Assembly: GCF_036250695.1 (NCBI RefSeq)
Contig: NZ_CP109427.1
Coordinates: 3,844,001 to 3,908,000, forward strand
Source: Streptomyces sp. NBC_01497
GTDB taxonomy: Bacteria; Actinomycetota; Actinomycetes; Streptomycetales; Streptomycetaceae
Reading direction: 5' to 3'
Length of the DNA stretch: 64,000 nucleotides
The number at the start of each line of letters is the position of its first letter. The first letter of the stretch is position 1. Below, in pieces: positions 44,471-54,540 of the stretch. The position numbers and the translations under genes are program-made. The notes beneath the pieces were generated by a model. That model did not search any database and was not told where the DNA came from. It saw only the letters and a program-made list of their open reading frames with translations.

Positions 44471-45997
44471 CTACGGCCGGCGCAGCGCGTCCGCCGCCGC
44501 GGTGTCGGCCGGGCCCGCGGCGAGCTCGGTCTCCAGCAGCTGCTTGCCGAGCAGCTCCGGGTCGGGCAGATCCATCGGGTACACACCGTCGAAGCAGGCA
44601 CGGCACAGGTCCGGCTTGTTGATGGTGGTGGCCTCGATCATCCCGTCGAGGGAGATGTACGAGAGGGAGTCGGCGCCGAGCGAGGTGCCGATCTCTTCGA
44701 CGGTCATGCCGTTGGCGATCAGCTCGGCCCGGGTCGCGAAGTCGATGCCGAAGAAGCACGGCCACTTGACCGGCGGGGACGAGATGCGGATGTGCACCTC
44801 GGCGGCCCCGGCCTCCCGGAGCATCTTCACGAGGGCGCGCTGGGTGTTGCCGCGCACGATCGAGTCGTCCACGACGACCAGGCGCTTGCCCCGGATGACT
44901 TCCTTCAGCGGATTCAGCTTCAGCCGGATACCGAGCTGCCGGATCGTCTGCGACGGCTGGATGAAGGTCCGTCCCACGTAGGCGTTCTTGACCAGACCCG
45001 AGCCGTACGGAATACCGCTGGCCTCCGCGTAGCCGATGGCGGCCGGAGTACCGGACTCGGGCGTCGCTATCACCAGATCCGCGTCGGCCGGGGCCTCGGC
45101 GGCAAGTTTTCTGCCCATTTCCACGCGGGAGAGGTACACATTCCGACCGGCGATGTCCGTGTCGGGACGAGCCAGGTACACGTACTCGAAGACGCAGCCC
45201 TTGGGCTTTGCTTCTGCGAATCGAGTCGTTCGCAGCCCGTTCTCGTCGACGGCGATGAACTCGCCCGGCTCGATCTCACGGACGTACGCCGCACCGCAGA
45301 TGTCGAGCGCGGCGGACTCCGACGCGACGACCCAGCCGCGCTCCAGGCGGCCGAGCACGAGCGGTCGGATGCCCTGCGGGTCCCGGGCGGCGTACAGGGT
45401 GTTCTCGCTCATGAAGACGAGGGAGAACGCGCCCTGCACCAGGGGCAGCACCTTGGGCGCCGCCTCCTCCACCGTGAGGGGCTTGCCGTCCTCGTCGGTC
45501 TGGCCCGCGAGCAGGGCCGTGACCAGGTCGGTGTCGTTGGTGGCCGCCACCTGGGTGGCCCGGCCGTTCTCCTTGGGCAGAGCCGCGACCATCTCCGCGA
45601 GCTCCGCCGTGTTCACGAGATTTCCGTTGTGGCCGAGCGCCACCGAGCCGTGCGCCGTGGCACGGAACGTCGGCTGGGCGTTCTCCCACACGGAGGCGCC
45701 GGTCGTCGAGTAACGCGCGTGACCGACAGCGATATGGCCCTGGAGGGAGCCGAGAGAGGTTTCGTCGAAGACCTGCGAGACCAGGCCCATGTCCTTGAAG
45801 ACGAGGATCTGGGACCCGTTGCTCACTGCGATGCCCGCGGATTCCTGTCCGCGATGCTGCAGGGCATACAGTCCGAAATAGGAGAGCTTGGCGACCTCTT
45901 CACCCGGAGCCCAGACACCAAAGACGCCACAAGCGTCCTGGGGGCCCTTCTCACCGGGGAGCAGGTCGTGGCTGAGTCGTCCATCACCACGAGGCAC
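44471..45997 (-). CDS. purF: Amidophosphoribosyltransferase
   Basis: 508-aa first committed enzyme of purine synthesis (PRPP + glutamine to phosphoribosylamine). It is the propeptide type: residues 1-22 precede the nucleophile C23 in DACGVFG. Glutaminase N-terminus (ALQHRGQESAG, ARYSTTG, HNGNLVN) and PRTase loop VVVDDSIVRGNT are present; CRACFDG near the end is a metal/Fe-S cysteine region. GTG 45997 lies seven bases after TACACT and has no Shine-Dalgarno, suggesting a leaderless mRNA. Confidence 0.96.
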   Translation of the reverse strand: MPRGDGRLSHDLLPGEKGPQDACGVFGVWAPGEEVAKLSYFGLYALQHRGQESAGIAVSNGSQILVFKDMGLVSQVFDETSLGSLQGHIAVGHARYSTTGASVWENAQPTFRATAHGSVALGHNGNLVNTAELAEMVAALPKENGRATQVAATNDTDLVTALLAGQTDEDGKPLTVEEAAPKVLPLVQGAFSLVFMSENTLYAARDPQGIRPLVLGRLERGWVVASESAALDICGAAYVREIEPGEFIAVDENGLRTTRFAEAKPKGCVFEYVYLARPDTDIAGRNVYLSRVEMGRKLAAEAPADADLVIATPESGTPAAIGYAEASGIPYGSGLVKNAYVGRTFIQPSQTIRQLGIRLKLNPLKEVIRGKRLVVVDDSIVRGNTQRALVKMLREAGAAEVHIRISSPPVKWPCFFGIDFATRAELIANGMTVEEIGTSLGADSLSYISLDGMIEATTINKPDLCRACFDGVYPMDLPDPELLGKQLLETELAAGPADTAAADALRRP

Positions 45998-46568
45998 GCA
46001 ACCGAGTGTAGGCGAGATCGACCACCGGTCCGAATTCAGGATGAGGAAAATCCGGGCCATCACCTCCCGGCCGCCACGTAGCGTCACCGTGGCATCCCGG
46101 ACCGTACGACGGGCGGAAGCCCATGCTCCTGTTGGGCCCGTGCTCGCGCCCGCGCCCCACCTGTGCCCCACCCATGCCCCGCCCGTGCCCCAGCGGCCCG
46201 GGCGCCCTCGCCCGCAGGGGCTGCCGGCTGCCGGCCCCGGCCACGCGCCGGAACCGACGCACGGTGACCCACCTCATATGTGACCTTGCCCCACCCCGGC
46301 GCGGGAGGACCACCGGCACCCCACCCCGCGGCGGGTTTCACGGACCGCGGCCGGTCCGGGGCCGTGAGGGCGTGGCGCGGACGCACCACGCCGATGCGCC
46401 ATCCGGCGGGAGAAGGAGGACGACGGGCACCACCTCGCCGCCCGACCGTCCCTGACCGTCCCCGGCCGACCCCCTGCGCTCACCGGAAGTCCCCCGGCCG
46501 TCCCCTCGCCGTCCCGGCTCTCCCCGGGCCCTCGCCGTCCCGTCGAGCAGGGGGCGGGGCGGCGGGTC
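45998..46568. other. Upstream region of purF
   Basis: Contains the purF promoter (TACACT at 46005-46010 read on the minus strand) next to the start codon. The remainder is GC-rich with GTGCCCCACC-like imperfect repeats near 46138-46200 and no supportable gene. Confidence 0.45.
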
Positions 46569-47414
46569 TCAGCTCCCGTCGCTCCGCCGCACGGCGGCGG
46601 CCAGGCCGTCACCGTCCTTGCCCTTCAGGAACAAGGCCCGGTGGCTGACCTGCACCGTCACCGTGCCCCGCAGCACCTTGAGCACGCCCTGCTCGACCTG
46701 GTTCAGCGCGGGCGAGCACGCCATTCTGGTCGACAGCAAGCGCCCGAAGGTCACCGTCGAGCCGCTGATCCGCGCGGATGCGTGGAAGCTGTTGCACCCG
46801 AGGCTGCCGCTGACCGTCCCGTCCTCGCCGAAGGTGAAGTGCGCCTTTCCGGCCGTGCCCTTCGGCAGGGTGGCCGACGACTTCAGGCTGGTGAGGGCGT
46901 CCACGGTCCAGTCCGTCCCGACGAGGGGCGCGGCGGGCCGCGTGGTCAGCGTGACGCGGGTGCCGCGCTGCCGGGACGAGGTCAGCACGAGTTGCCTGTC
47001 GTCCGCCGCACGGCCGCTCACCTGGGCCTTGAGCGTCCCCTTGAACGCGTCACCGATCGCCTCCTCGTACTGCTCCAGATAGGCCGAGCACCCGACGAAC
47101 GTCCTGTTCAGGCCGCCCACCACCGTGATCTCGTCCCCCTCGACACGGACCCGTCCGCGGTACCCGTTGCACCCTGTGCCGAGAGAGAGCCGGCCGTCAC
47201 GCCCGATCTCCATGGTCGCGGCCGCCGGCACCCCGGGTTCGGCACCGGCCACGGTGAGGCCGTCGACCTTCCACCGGATCCCGGTCAGGGGCAGGTCGGT
47301 CCGCACCGGGCCGCTGCTGGCGGCCGGTCCCGGATCCGTCGCGGAGTGTGTACCGCAAGCGGCCGTGAAGGCCAGCAGTGCGGCGATGCCTACTGAGGCG
47401 TTCTGCTGCTTCTG
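46569..47414 (-). CDS. Lipoprotein with two META domains
   Basis: 281-aa secreted lipoprotein; lipobox FTAAC with C21. Two META/HslJ-type domains in tandem: GIRWKVDGLTVAG...LGTGCNGYRGRVRVEG...VGCSAYLEQYEEA and GTDWTVDALTS...SLGCNSFHASARISG...MACSPALNQVEQG. Each has the paired cysteines usual for the fold. META proteins are linked to envelope stress or secretion; the role here is unknown. ATG 47414 is used; ATG upstream at 47435 is possible. Confidence 0.87.
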   Translation of the reverse strand, partial: QKQQNASVGIAALLAFTAACGTHSATDPGPAASSGPVRTDLPLTGIRWKVDGLTVAGAEPGVPAAATMEIGRDGRLSLGTGCNGYRGRVRVEGDEITVVGGLNRTFVGCSAYLEQYEEAIGDAFKGTLKAQVSGRAADDRQLVLTSSRQRGTRVTLTTRPAAPLVGTDWTVDALTSLKSSATLPKGTAGKAHFTFGEDGTVSGSLGCNSFHASARISGSTVTFGRLLSTRMACSPALNQVEQGVLKVLRGTVTVQVSHRALFLKGKDGDGLAAAVRRSDGS

Positions 47415-47775
47415 CATGTCTCTCGGACGATCCATCGCCACACACGGTTCCGCAACCGCGCCAGCCCGTCACTCTCCGCACACGCCCTCGGCGTACCGGC
47501 CGGGCGAAAAGAGCTCCCGGCTCCCCCGGATCCCTGGCCCCGGCCCCGGCCCCGCAACCTCCGCCGCCCCTGGTCCACCCCGCCTCCACCCGGCTCGGGG
47601 CTCGCCCACCTGTATCGGCATCCCCCGGGAACGCGTGCGATCGCTGGACGCGGCGCTCGGAACGCGCGGGGGGACACGACGCCCGGACGCTAGCGATCGC
47701 GCCAACCCGCGGTCAGGGGACCCACCCGGCCCTCTGCCGGCCGGCAGTCCCGGTCAGCCCGACTCAGCCCATCAC
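47415..47775. other. Intergenic stretch, nothing recognised
   Basis: Upstream of the META lipoprotein and downstream of the sterol-carrier-like gene. No gene, RNA or clear hairpin. Confidence 0.3.
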
Positions 47776-48567
47776 TCAGCCCATCAGGGGAAGCAGCCCC
47801 GACAGATCCGCACGCTCCCCGCTCGCGCTGACCCGGCCCTCGGCGAGCGCCTCGTGCCAGGCCGACCGCCCGGTCGCGAGCCGCAGCCATACGAGCGGCT
47901 CCGTCTCCACCACGTTGGGCGGTGTTCCCCGCGTGTGCCGAGGGCCCTCCACGCACTGGACCACCGCGTACGGCGGGATCCGGACCTCCGTCGACGCCCC
48001 GGGGGCGCGCACCGCCAGCGCGTCGGCCAGGAGCCGCGTCGCCGTCGCGAGCGCCTGCCCGTCGAGCGGTACCGACAGGCCCGTCGCGCGGTTCAGGTCG
48101 TCGGTGTGGACGACGAGTTCCACCGTGCGGGTGACCAGATAATCGGTCAGGCGCATGGTCCCGGCGGTGGTCGCGATCAATCGGTCGCCCGGCGCCTGCG
48201 GCAGCAGCCTCGCCGCCCGGTCACCGACCACCGTGAACAGTTCCTCCGGCTCGCGCGCCGCCGCCAGCGCCTCCACGTTGTCGGCGATGGTGCTCGCCCG
48301 CGAGGACGTGGAGGACGGCCAGTCGAGCAGTGGCACCGCGGGCCCGTCCGGCTCCGGCGCCTCCAGGCTACGGTTCACCGCTTCCAAGGCCATCGTCAGA
48401 TGGGCGGCGAGCTCCCGGACCGTCCATGTACCCAGGCCCGTGGGCAGCGCGAACTGGTCGGGCGCGAGCCCCCTCACGGCCTCACGCGCATGCTCGAACT
48501 GGGCGAGGAGAGCGGCGCGCGTGCGCTCGTGGTCATAGCTGCGAAGTCGCTTCTTGGCTGGCGGCAC
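47776..48567 (-). CDS. Maleylpyruvate isomerase/sterol-carrier-like family protein
   Basis: 263-aa cytoplasmic protein. N-terminal DinB/MDMPI-like four-helix bundle (LLAQFEHAREAVRGLAPDQF..TWTVRELAAHLTMALEAVN; YLVTRTVELVVHTDDL with the two His regions) and a C-terminal SCP2-like part (VRIPPYAVVQCVEG..PLVWLRLATGR). In actinobacteria this fold includes mycothiol-dependent enzymes. The specific reaction is unknown. It starts just nine bases after the stop codon of the M23 gene, so the two may form an operon. Confidence 0.82.
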   Translation of the reverse strand: MPPAKKRLRSYDHERTRAALLAQFEHAREAVRGLAPDQFALPTGLGTWTVRELAAHLTMALEAVNRSLEAPEPDGPAVPLLDWPSSTSSRASTIADNVEALAAAREPEELFTVVGDRAARLLPQAPGDRLIATTAGTMRLTDYLVTRTVELVVHTDDLNRATGLSVPLDGQALATATRLLADALAVRAPGASTEVRIPPYAVVQCVEGPRHTRGTPPNVVETEPLVWLRLATGRSAWHEALAEGRVSASGERADLSGLLPLMG

Positions 48568-48576
48568 GGGACGAGA

Positions 48577-49464
48577 CTAGCCGAGCCCCCCAACCGGCTG
48601 CCGGGTGTCCGGGCTGCCCTCCTCGACGGTGAACGCCTCTTTGCCGACCGGGACTCCGACGCCGTGCCACCGGAAGGGCAGGCCGCGCGCCACATCGGGA
48701 TCGGGGTGGTCCATCAGCTGGAAGTGGAGGTGCGGCTCGGTGGAGTTGCCGGTGTTCCCGCAGCGGGCGATGGGCTGTCCCGCCGTCACCTGGTCGCCTG
48801 GGCGCACGTCGAGCGACCCCTGGCGCAGATGCGCGTACAGCGCGTACGTACCGCTTCCCAGGTCGAGGACGACATGGTTGCCGACCACCCAGCCGGCGCC
48901 CGCCAGGTCACGTATCCAGCTCTCCACAAGCAGCACGTAGGCCAGCGCCGGCAGTGAGGTGCGGCTGAGATGGTCGCGCTTCCCGTCGGACGCGTGGACG
49001 ACGGTGGCGTCCGCGACCGCGAGCACCGGAGCGCCGAACCCGGGGAACGCGCCGCTGCTCCGCACCACCGGCCAGAGCCGCGCGAAGCCGGGCCGGGTGT
49101 CCGGCTCGGGCTCGCCGACGATGTCTATCGCATACGTCTGCCCGTAGGCATGGGTTCCGTGGCTCGGCACCCGGTCGGCCGGGCTGTTCAGCGCCACCCA
49201 CCGCCCCCGCACGGGAGGGGCGCACTCCACCGCGGGCGGTCGCGCCGCCCTCCTGACCCGCGCGGTGGACCGCCCGAGGGCCACGAGCAGGCACATCCCC
49301 GCGGCCGCCGGCACCCAGGTGAGCCACCAGGCGAACGGCAGGGCGGTGATCCGGCCCGCGATGACGAGCCCCACGAACACCAGCCAGCTGAGCCGGTAGG
49401 CCACCATCATGATCTTGCGTCCGGATGCCCCGTGCCCCGGTGTTTCCCCGTTCGACTCCGACAT
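48577..49464 (-). CDS. Membrane M23-family peptidase
   Basis: 295-aa protein with two hydrophobic helices near the N-terminus (about 18-60), then an M23/LytM domain (HGTHAYGQTYAIDIVGE; YALYAHLRQGSLDVRPGDQVTAGQPIARCGNTGNSTEPHLHFQLMDH). HLHFQ and HxxxxxxxID zinc motifs are present. Unlike the 2847-4775 peptidase it has no riboswitch, coiled coil or repeats. GGGGGAG is just upstream of the ATG. Likely cell-wall hydrolase or regulator. Confidence 0.87.
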   Translation of the reverse strand: MSESNGETPGHGASGRKIMMVAYRLSWLVFVGLVIAGRITALPFAWWLTWVPAAAGMCLLVALGRSTARVRRAARPPAVECAPPVRGRWVALNSPADRVPSHGTHAYGQTYAIDIVGEPEPDTRPGFARLWPVVRSSGAFPGFGAPVLAVADATVVHASDGKRDHLSRTSLPALAYVLLVESWIRDLAGAGWVVGNHVVLDLGSGTYALYAHLRQGSLDVRPGDQVTAGQPIARCGNTGNSTEPHLHFQLMDHPDPDVARGLPFRWHGVGVPVGKEAFTVEEGSPDTRQPVGGLG

Positions 49465-49505
49465 CGCTCCCCCTGTGAAAGATCCTTGTTGTCGCGCTCG
49501 GGCCT

Positions 49506-49636
49506 TGCTGTTGAACCGGACTGCTGTTGACCCGGACTGCTGTTGACCCGCGCGGACCGAACCGCTGAGTCGCTGAGCCGTTGAGCCGTTGAGCCGTTGA
49601 GCCGTTGAGCCGTTGAGCCGTTGAGCCGTTGAACGG
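49506..49636. repeat. Two adjacent minisatellites (16-bp and 8-bp units)
   Basis: Three copies of a 16-bp unit GCTGTTGACCCGGACT (49508-49550) are followed by an 8-bp array: six perfect GTTGAGCC copies (49580-49627) flanked by degenerate ones (49564-49579, 49628-49635). Noncoding, between the M23 gene and the HTH regulator. Confidence 0.9.
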
Positions 49637-49757
49637 ACTTTCGTTGTCCCGGTCGGGCCCACTGTCCGTGGAGCGCCCCGGTGTTGCGACAGTCTCCCGC
49701 CGGGGCCGTACCGCCGGGACCGGGTGTGCGGCTGCCCGTTGGGGCCCCGCGCCCGGG

Positions 49758-50300
49758 TCAGGGCCGCGCGGCGGCCAGCATGACGAGCAGCGGCACGACC
49801 CGGTCGGGCGGTATCTCGTACTGCCCCCGGCCCGCCGTGCGCAGCCAGCCGGAGCCCGTCAGCTGTCGCAGGTGGTGGTAGATCTGGCCGGTCGTACCCA
49901 TCCCGTCGAGTTCGGTGAGCTCGGCCGCCGTGCGCCGGCCGCCCATGATCTCGCGCAGCAGCCGCAGCCTCACCCCGTGTCCGAGGGCGGCGAAGGCGTC
50001 CGCCTCCCGCGACCAGTCCCCGTCGAGCAACTGATCCGTGTCCATGCCGTACTGCCACTCGTACTCTTCGTGCGTGGGCAGGCGCACCGCGCCGGTGAAC
50101 AGCACGCCGCCGTCGTGCCGGCCCAGGTCCGCGAGCTCCACCTTCAGCCGCTGGAGGGCCCAGAACTCCGGCCGGACCGGCGGCACAGCCCCCTCGGGCA
50201 GGCCCTGTCCCGGCCCGGCGTCCTCGCCGTCCGGCACCGCTGTGCCCTCCAGCTCCGCCAGCCTGCGTTCGAGTTCGGTGACACGCTGTTCCAGCCCCAT
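49758..50300 (-). CDS. ArsR-like helix-turn-helix regulator
   Basis: 180-aa protein. N-terminal coiled coil (MGLEQRVTELERRLAELEG), a middle segment (GVLFTGAVRLPTHEEYEWQYG) and a C-terminal winged HTH (FAALGHGVRLRLLREIMGGRRTAAELTELDGMGTTGQIYHHLRQL). No metal-binding cysteines or DxH motif are seen, so the effector is unknown. An ATTACGT repeat block sits directly upstream, probably its operator. Confidence 0.82.
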   Translation of the reverse strand: MGLEQRVTELERRLAELEGTAVPDGEDAGPGQGLPEGAVPPVRPEFWALQRLKVELADLGRHDGGVLFTGAVRLPTHEEYEWQYGMDTDQLLDGDWSREADAFAALGHGVRLRLLREIMGGRRTAAELTELDGMGTTGQIYHHLRQLTGSGWLRTAGRGQYEIPPDRVVPLLVMLAAARP

Positions 50301-50308
50301 GTCTCGAC

Positions 50309-50327
50309 ATTACGTAATCACGTAATT
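50309..50327. promoter_or_regulatory. ATTACGT operator-like repeats
   Basis: ATTACGTAAT (50309-50318, perfect palindrome) runs into ATCACGTAATT (50317-50327), 9-27 bases upstream of the HTH regulator's ATG. The strongly AT-rich block in GC-rich DNA supports an autoregulatory site. Confidence 0.6.
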
Positions 50328-50377
50328 TCGCACAAGACCCCAATGCCCTCGGCGGAAAAGTCATCCGAAAACACAGA

Positions 50378-50408
50378 TGCCGGTACCGACATCTCGTCGG
50401 TACCGGCA
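50378..50408 (-). terminator. Terminator downstream of the DUF4177 gene
   Basis: Perfect 13-bp stem TGCCGGTACCGAC (50378-50390) with 50396-50408, ATCTC loop, followed on the minus strand by a T-containing tract. Confidence 0.8.
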
Positions 50409-50454
50409 ATCTGACGGCCGCTGCTCACGCAACAGCCCCTGGGACAAAGCTTGT

Positions 50455-50658
50455 TCAGGCTTCGCGAGGACGCTCGAACGTCAGGAGGAGACCCTCCACA
50501 GCGCCCGGTCCGACCCGCCCCTTCACGTCCGCGGAGGTGATGGCCTTGAGCGCCCAGCCCTCCTCCGCGTGCTTGTTGAGCGTCTTCTCCAGCTTTCCGC
50601 TGTCGAGAGCGTCGCCTATCAGCGACTCCCTGAACGTCGCGACCTTGTACTCGAACAT
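50455..50658 (-). CDS. DUF4177 family protein
   Basis: 67-aa protein (MFEYKVATFRESLIGD...EEGWALKAITSADVKGR...LLLTFERPREA), typical alpha/beta DUF4177 fold with the conserved EGWxLKAI. AGGGG is about nine bases upstream. Function unknown. Confidence 0.85.
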   Translation of the reverse strand: MFEYKVATFRESLIGDALDSGKLEKTLNKHAEEGWALKAITSADVKGRVGPGAVEGLLLTFERPREA

Positions 50659-51030
50659 GGGGTGTTCCCCTCGCTCATGACCTCTGACCGCACGGCGGGA
50701 CGCGTGCGGCGCCCAGCCAATCACGCGGTCGGCCGAGCCGGATCCGCACCCGGGGGACCCGGCTCCTTCGAGGAGCCGAACCCCGCGGGGGCGGATCGGC
50801 CCGCAGTCCCCAGGCCTGACACATCCATCCGGGACCCGGCACATCCGGGAGCCGGCACGTCGGGCTCCGGCACGTCGGGCTCCGGCACGTCGGGCTCCGG
50901 CACGTCGGGCCCCGGGCGCACCCGAAAACCGGCGCGCCCGGGGCCCGACAGGCCCGCACACCCGGAACGCGGCCCACCCGGAACGCGGCCCTCCCGCGAT
51001 CTCGCGGCGCCCGTCCGGCCGCCGTTCAGG
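50659..51030. other. Region downstream of purL with 15-bp repeats
   Basis: No gene supported. 50853-50912 holds four copies of the 15-bp unit GGCACGTCGGGCTCC (last degenerate); 50958-50990 repeats CCGGAACGCGGCCC twice. Confidence 0.55.
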
Positions 51031-53289
51031 TCAGGCCATCAGCGCCGCGATCGTCCCCTCGTGGGCGGTGCGCAGTTCCTCCAGCGACACCGTGAACTCG
51101 CCCTGGAGCTCGACGACATCACCGTCCACCACACCGATCCGGGTCGCGGGCAGACCCCGCGCACCGCACATGTCGGTGAACCGCAGCTCCTCGCTGCGCG
51201 GCACGGAGACGAGCGCACGGCCCGCGGACTCGCTGAACAGCAGCGTGAACGCGTCCAGGCCGTCCGGCACGATCAGCCGTGCGCCGTTGCCGCCACGCAG
51301 GCAGGACTCGGTGAGCGCCTGGATCAGGCCGCCGTCACTCAGGTCGTGCGCGGCGTCGATCATGCCGTCGCGGGAGGCCGCCACCAGGATCTCGGCGAGC
51401 AGCTTCTCCCGGTCCAGGTCCACGGCCGGCGGCAGTCCGCCGAGGTGGTCGTGGATCGCCTGCGACCAGGCGGAACCGCCGAACTCCTCGTGCGTGTCAC
51501 CCAGCAGGAAGATGAGCTGGCCGGCCTGCTCGAAGGCCATCGGCGTACGGCGCGCCACGTCGTCGATCACGCCGAGCACGGACACGACCGGCGTGGGGTG
51601 GATCGCCGCCTCGCCCGTCTGGTTGTACAGCGACACGTTGCCGCCGGTCACCGGCGTCCCCAGCTGGAGGCAGCCGTCCGCGATGCCGCGCACGGCCTCC
51701 GCGAACTGCCACATCACGGCCGGGTCCTCCGGTGAGCCGAAGTTCAGGCAGTCCGAGACCGCGAGCGGCCGCGCGCCGGAAGCCGCGACATTGCGGTAGG
51801 CCTCCGCCAGCGCCAGCTGCGCGCCGGTGTACGGGTCGAGCTTGGCGAACCGGCCGTTGCCGTCGCTGGCGAGGGCGACGCCGAGTCCCGTCTCCTCGTT
51901 GATCCGCACCATGCCGCTGTCCTCGGGCTGGGCGAGGACCGTGTTGCCCTGCACGAACCGGTCGTACTGGTCGGTCACCCACGCCTTCGACGCCTGGTTC
52001 GGCGAGCCGACCAGCTTCAGGACCTGCTCGCGCAGTTCCTTCGCGTCCGCCGGGCGCGGCAGGGCGTTCGCGTGGTCCGCCTGGAGGGCGTCCTGCCATA
52101 CGGGGCGTGCGTACGGGCGCTCGTAGACCGGGCCCTCGTGCGCGACCGTGCGCGGGTCGACGTCCACGATCTTCTCGCCGTGCCAGAAGATCTCCAGCCG
52201 GTCGCCGTCGGTGACCTCGCCGACGACCGTGGCGATGACGTCCCACTTCTCGCAGATCGCGAGGAAGCGCGCGACCTTCGACTCCTCGATCACCGCGCAC
52301 ATGCGCTCCTGCGACTCGCTCATGAGGATCTCCTCGGGCGAGAGCGTGGAGTCGCGCAGCGGTACGTCGTCCAGCTCGACGCGCATGCCGCCGGAGCCGT
52401 TCGAGGCCAGCTCACTCGTCGCGCAGGACAGGCCCGCGGCGCCGAGGTCCTGGATGCCGACGACCAGCTTCTCGGCGAACGCCTCCAGCGTGCACTCGAT
52501 CAGCAGCTTCTCCTGGAAGGGGTCGCCGACCTGGACCGCCGGGCGCTTCGAGGGCTTGGTCGCGTCGAACGTCTCGGACGCCAGGATCGACGCGCCGCCG
52601 ATGCCGTCGCCACCGGTGCGGGCCCCGTACAGGACGATCTTGTTGCCGGTGCCCGATGCCTTCGCGAGGTGGATGTCCTCGTGCCGCATCACGCCGATCG
52701 CGCCGGCGTTGACGAGCGGGTTGCCCTGGTAGCAGGCGTCGAAGACGAGTTCGCCGCCGATGTTCGGCAGGCCGAGGCTGTTGCCGTAGCCGCCGATGCC
52801 CGCGACGACACCCGGCAGCACACGCTTGGTGTCCGGGTGGTCGGCCGCGCCCATGCGCAGCGGGTCCACGACCGCGACGGGACGGGCGCCCATCGCGATG
52901 ATGTCGCGCACGATGCCGCCGACGCCGGTGGCCGCTCCCTGGTAGGGCTCCACGTACGAAGGGTGGTTGTGCGACTCGACCTTGAAGGTGACCGCGTACC
53001 CCTCGCCGACGTCCACGACGCCCGCGTTCTCGCCGATGCCGACGAGCATCGCGTCGTTCTGCGGGACCTTCTCGCCGAACTGCCGCAGGTGGACCTTGCT
53101 GCTCTTGTACGAGCAGTGCTCGGACCACATGACGGAGTACATGGCGAGCTCGGCGCCGGTGGGACGACGGCCGAGGATCTCCCGCACGCGTGCGTACTCG
53201 TCCTCCTTGAGGCCGAGTTCCTTCCAGGGCTGATCGACGTCGGGCGTCTTGCTCGCGTTGTCCACTGTGTCGAGGGTGGTGAGGCTCAT
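51031..53289 (-). CDS. purL: Phosphoribosylformylglycinamidine synthase subunit PurL
   Basis: 752-aa small-type PurL, the ATP-dependent synthetase subunit of FGAM synthase (FGAR to FGAM, step 4). Conserved [50 protein letters not shown] and [10 protein letters not shown] are seen. Its ATG overlaps the purQ stop by four bases. It needs PurQ for ammonia and PurS for assembly, both encoded just upstream. Confidence 0.97.
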   Translation of the reverse strand: MSLTTLDTVDNASKTPDVDQPWKELGLKEDEYARVREILGRRPTGAELAMYSVMWSEHCSYKSSKVHLRQFGEKVPQNDAMLVGIGENAGVVDVGEGYAVTFKVESHNHPSYVEPYQGAATGVGGIVRDIIAMGARPVAVVDPLRMGAADHPDTKRVLPGVVAGIGGYGNSLGLPNIGGELVFDACYQGNPLVNAGAIGVMRHEDIHLAKASGTGNKIVLYGARTGGDGIGGASILASETFDATKPSKRPAVQVGDPFQEKLLIECTLEAFAEKLVVGIQDLGAAGLSCATSELASNGSGGMRVELDDVPLRDSTLSPEEILMSESQERMCAVIEESKVARFLAICEKWDVIATVVGEVTDGDRLEIFWHGEKIVDVDPRTVAHEGPVYERPYARPVWQDALQADHANALPRPADAKELREQVLKLVGSPNQASKAWVTDQYDRFVQGNTVLAQPEDSGMVRINEETGLGVALASDGNGRFAKLDPYTGAQLALAEAYRNVAASGARPLAVSDCLNFGSPEDPAVMWQFAEAVRGIADGCLQLGTPVTGGNVSLYNQTGEAAIHPTPVVSVLGVIDDVARRTPMAFEQAGQLIFLLGDTHEEFGGSAWSQAIHDHLGGLPPAVDLDREKLLAEILVAASRDGMIDAAHDLSDGGLIQALTESCLRGGNGARLIVPDGLDAFTLLFSESAGRALVSVPRSEELRFTDMCGARGLPATRIGVVDGDVVELQGEFTVSLEELRTAHEGTIAALMA

Positions 53290-53969
53290 GAGGCGCTTAC
53301 CAGCTTCTTGAGGATCGAGGTGAAGAATCCGAGACCGTCGGTACCGCCCGTACCGATCAGCGGCTCGACCGCGTGCTCGGGGTGCGGCATGAGCCCCACG
53401 ACGTTGCCCGCCGCGTTGGTGATGCCGGCGATGTCCCGGAGCGAGCCGTTGGGGTTGCCGTCGAGGTAGCGGAAGGCGACCCGGCCCTCCGCCTCCAGCT
53501 CGTCGAGCGTGCGCTCGTCGGCGACGTACCGGCCGTCGATGTTCTTGAGGGGGACGGTGATCTCCTGCCCGGCCGAGAAATCGGCGGTCCAGGCCGTGCG
53601 CGCGTTCTCGACGCCGAGCTTCTGGTCCTTGCACACGAAGTGCAGGTGATTGTTGCGCAGCATGGCGCCCGGCAGCAGGTGGGTCTCCGCGAGGATCTGG
53701 AAACCGTTGCAGATCCCGAGGACCGGCATGCCTGCCCTGGCCTGCTCGATGACCTGTTCCATCACCGGCGAGAAACGCGCGATGGCTCCGGCGCGCAGAT
53801 AGTCGCCGTAGCTGAAGCCACCGGCGAGCACGACCGCGTCGACCTGCTTCAGGTCCTTGTCGCGGTGCCAGAGGGACACGGGCTCGGCCCCGGCGATACG
53901 CGCGGCGCGCAGCGCGTCACGGTCGTCGAGCGTTCCCGGAAAAGTGACGACTCCGATGCGGGCGGTCAC
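53286..53969 (-). CDS. purQ: FGAM synthase glutaminase subunit PurQ
   Basis: 227-aa class I glutamine amidotransferase that supplies ammonia to PurL. Nucleophile C87 in GICNGFQ, triad His in MPHPEHA, N-terminal [12 protein letters not shown]. The GTG start overlaps the purS stop (GTGA). Confidence 0.97.
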   Translation of the reverse strand: MTARIGVVTFPGTLDDRDALRAARIAGAEPVSLWHRDKDLKQVDAVVLAGGFSYGDYLRAGAIARFSPVMEQVIEQARAGMPVLGICNGFQILAETHLLPGAMLRNNHLHFVCKDQKLGVENARTAWTADFSAGQEITVPLKNIDGRYVADERTLDELEAEGRVAFRYLDGNPNGSLRDIAGITNAAGNVVGLMPHPEHAVEPLIGTGGTDGLGFFTSILKKLVSAS

Positions 53970-54238
53970 TTCACCGGCTCCGTGATCGCTGAGGGCTCCT
54001 CGACCTTTACGGCGAAGTCCTCGATCACGGTGTTGGCGAGGAACGTCTCCGCCATCTCGTGGATGCGGGCGAGGGCGGCGTCGTCCACCGGTCCCTCGAC
54101 CTCGAGCTCGAAACGCTTTCCCTGACGGACGTCGGCGATGCCCTCGAATCCGAGACGCGGCAGCGCGCGCTGCACGGCCTGTCCCTGGGGGTCGAGGATC
54201 TCCGGCTTGAGCATGACGTCGACTACGACGCGTGCCAC
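53966..54238 (-). CDS. purS: FGAM synthase subunit PurS
   Basis: 90-aa PurS ([20 protein letters not shown]...), the small bridging subunit of the PurLQS complex. GTG 54238 is preferred: GGGAG lies five bases upstream, whereas the GTG two codons earlier overlaps it. First gene of purSQL, all three overlapping by four bases. Confidence 0.94.
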   Translation of the reverse strand: MARVVVDVMLKPEILDPQGQAVQRALPRLGFEGIADVRQGKRFELEVEGPVDDAALARIHEMAETFLANTVIEDFAVKVEEPSAITEPVK

Positions 54239-54385
54239 TGGCACTCCCGGTGGTGTGGTGCGGGCTGTTTTCGCTGTGTTCTTCGGGGGAGGCCCCGGGC
54301 TCCGGGGGGCGTCACCCCCCGACAGTGAATCCCCAGGGAATCCCCCTCGACCCCCCGAGCTCCCCTCAGCCTACCTGTACCGAGA

Positions 54386-54401
54386 ATCTACGCGGGTAGA
54401 T
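54386..54401. promoter_or_regulatory. Palindrome ATCTAC-GCGG-GTAGAT
   Basis: Perfect 6-bp arms, 148 bases upstream of purS on its likely promoter. Candidate purine-regulon operator; no such consensus is known to me in Streptomyces. Confidence 0.45.
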
Positions 54402-54540
54402 ACCCCTGGCCGCAGATCACGTCCTGATATAGCGGGGCAGTGGGGCCGGAAAACCCGGGCGAAAAATCTGCGGCCGTCATCCACCCATTGACGCAGGACA
54501 CGCTGAAATAATTGACCGGGCTTCACAATGTCGCACCTCC

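Noticed and set aside
49506..49636. Origin-like iterons
   Set aside because: Units are too short and GC-poor only locally; no DnaA boxes or replication genes nearby.
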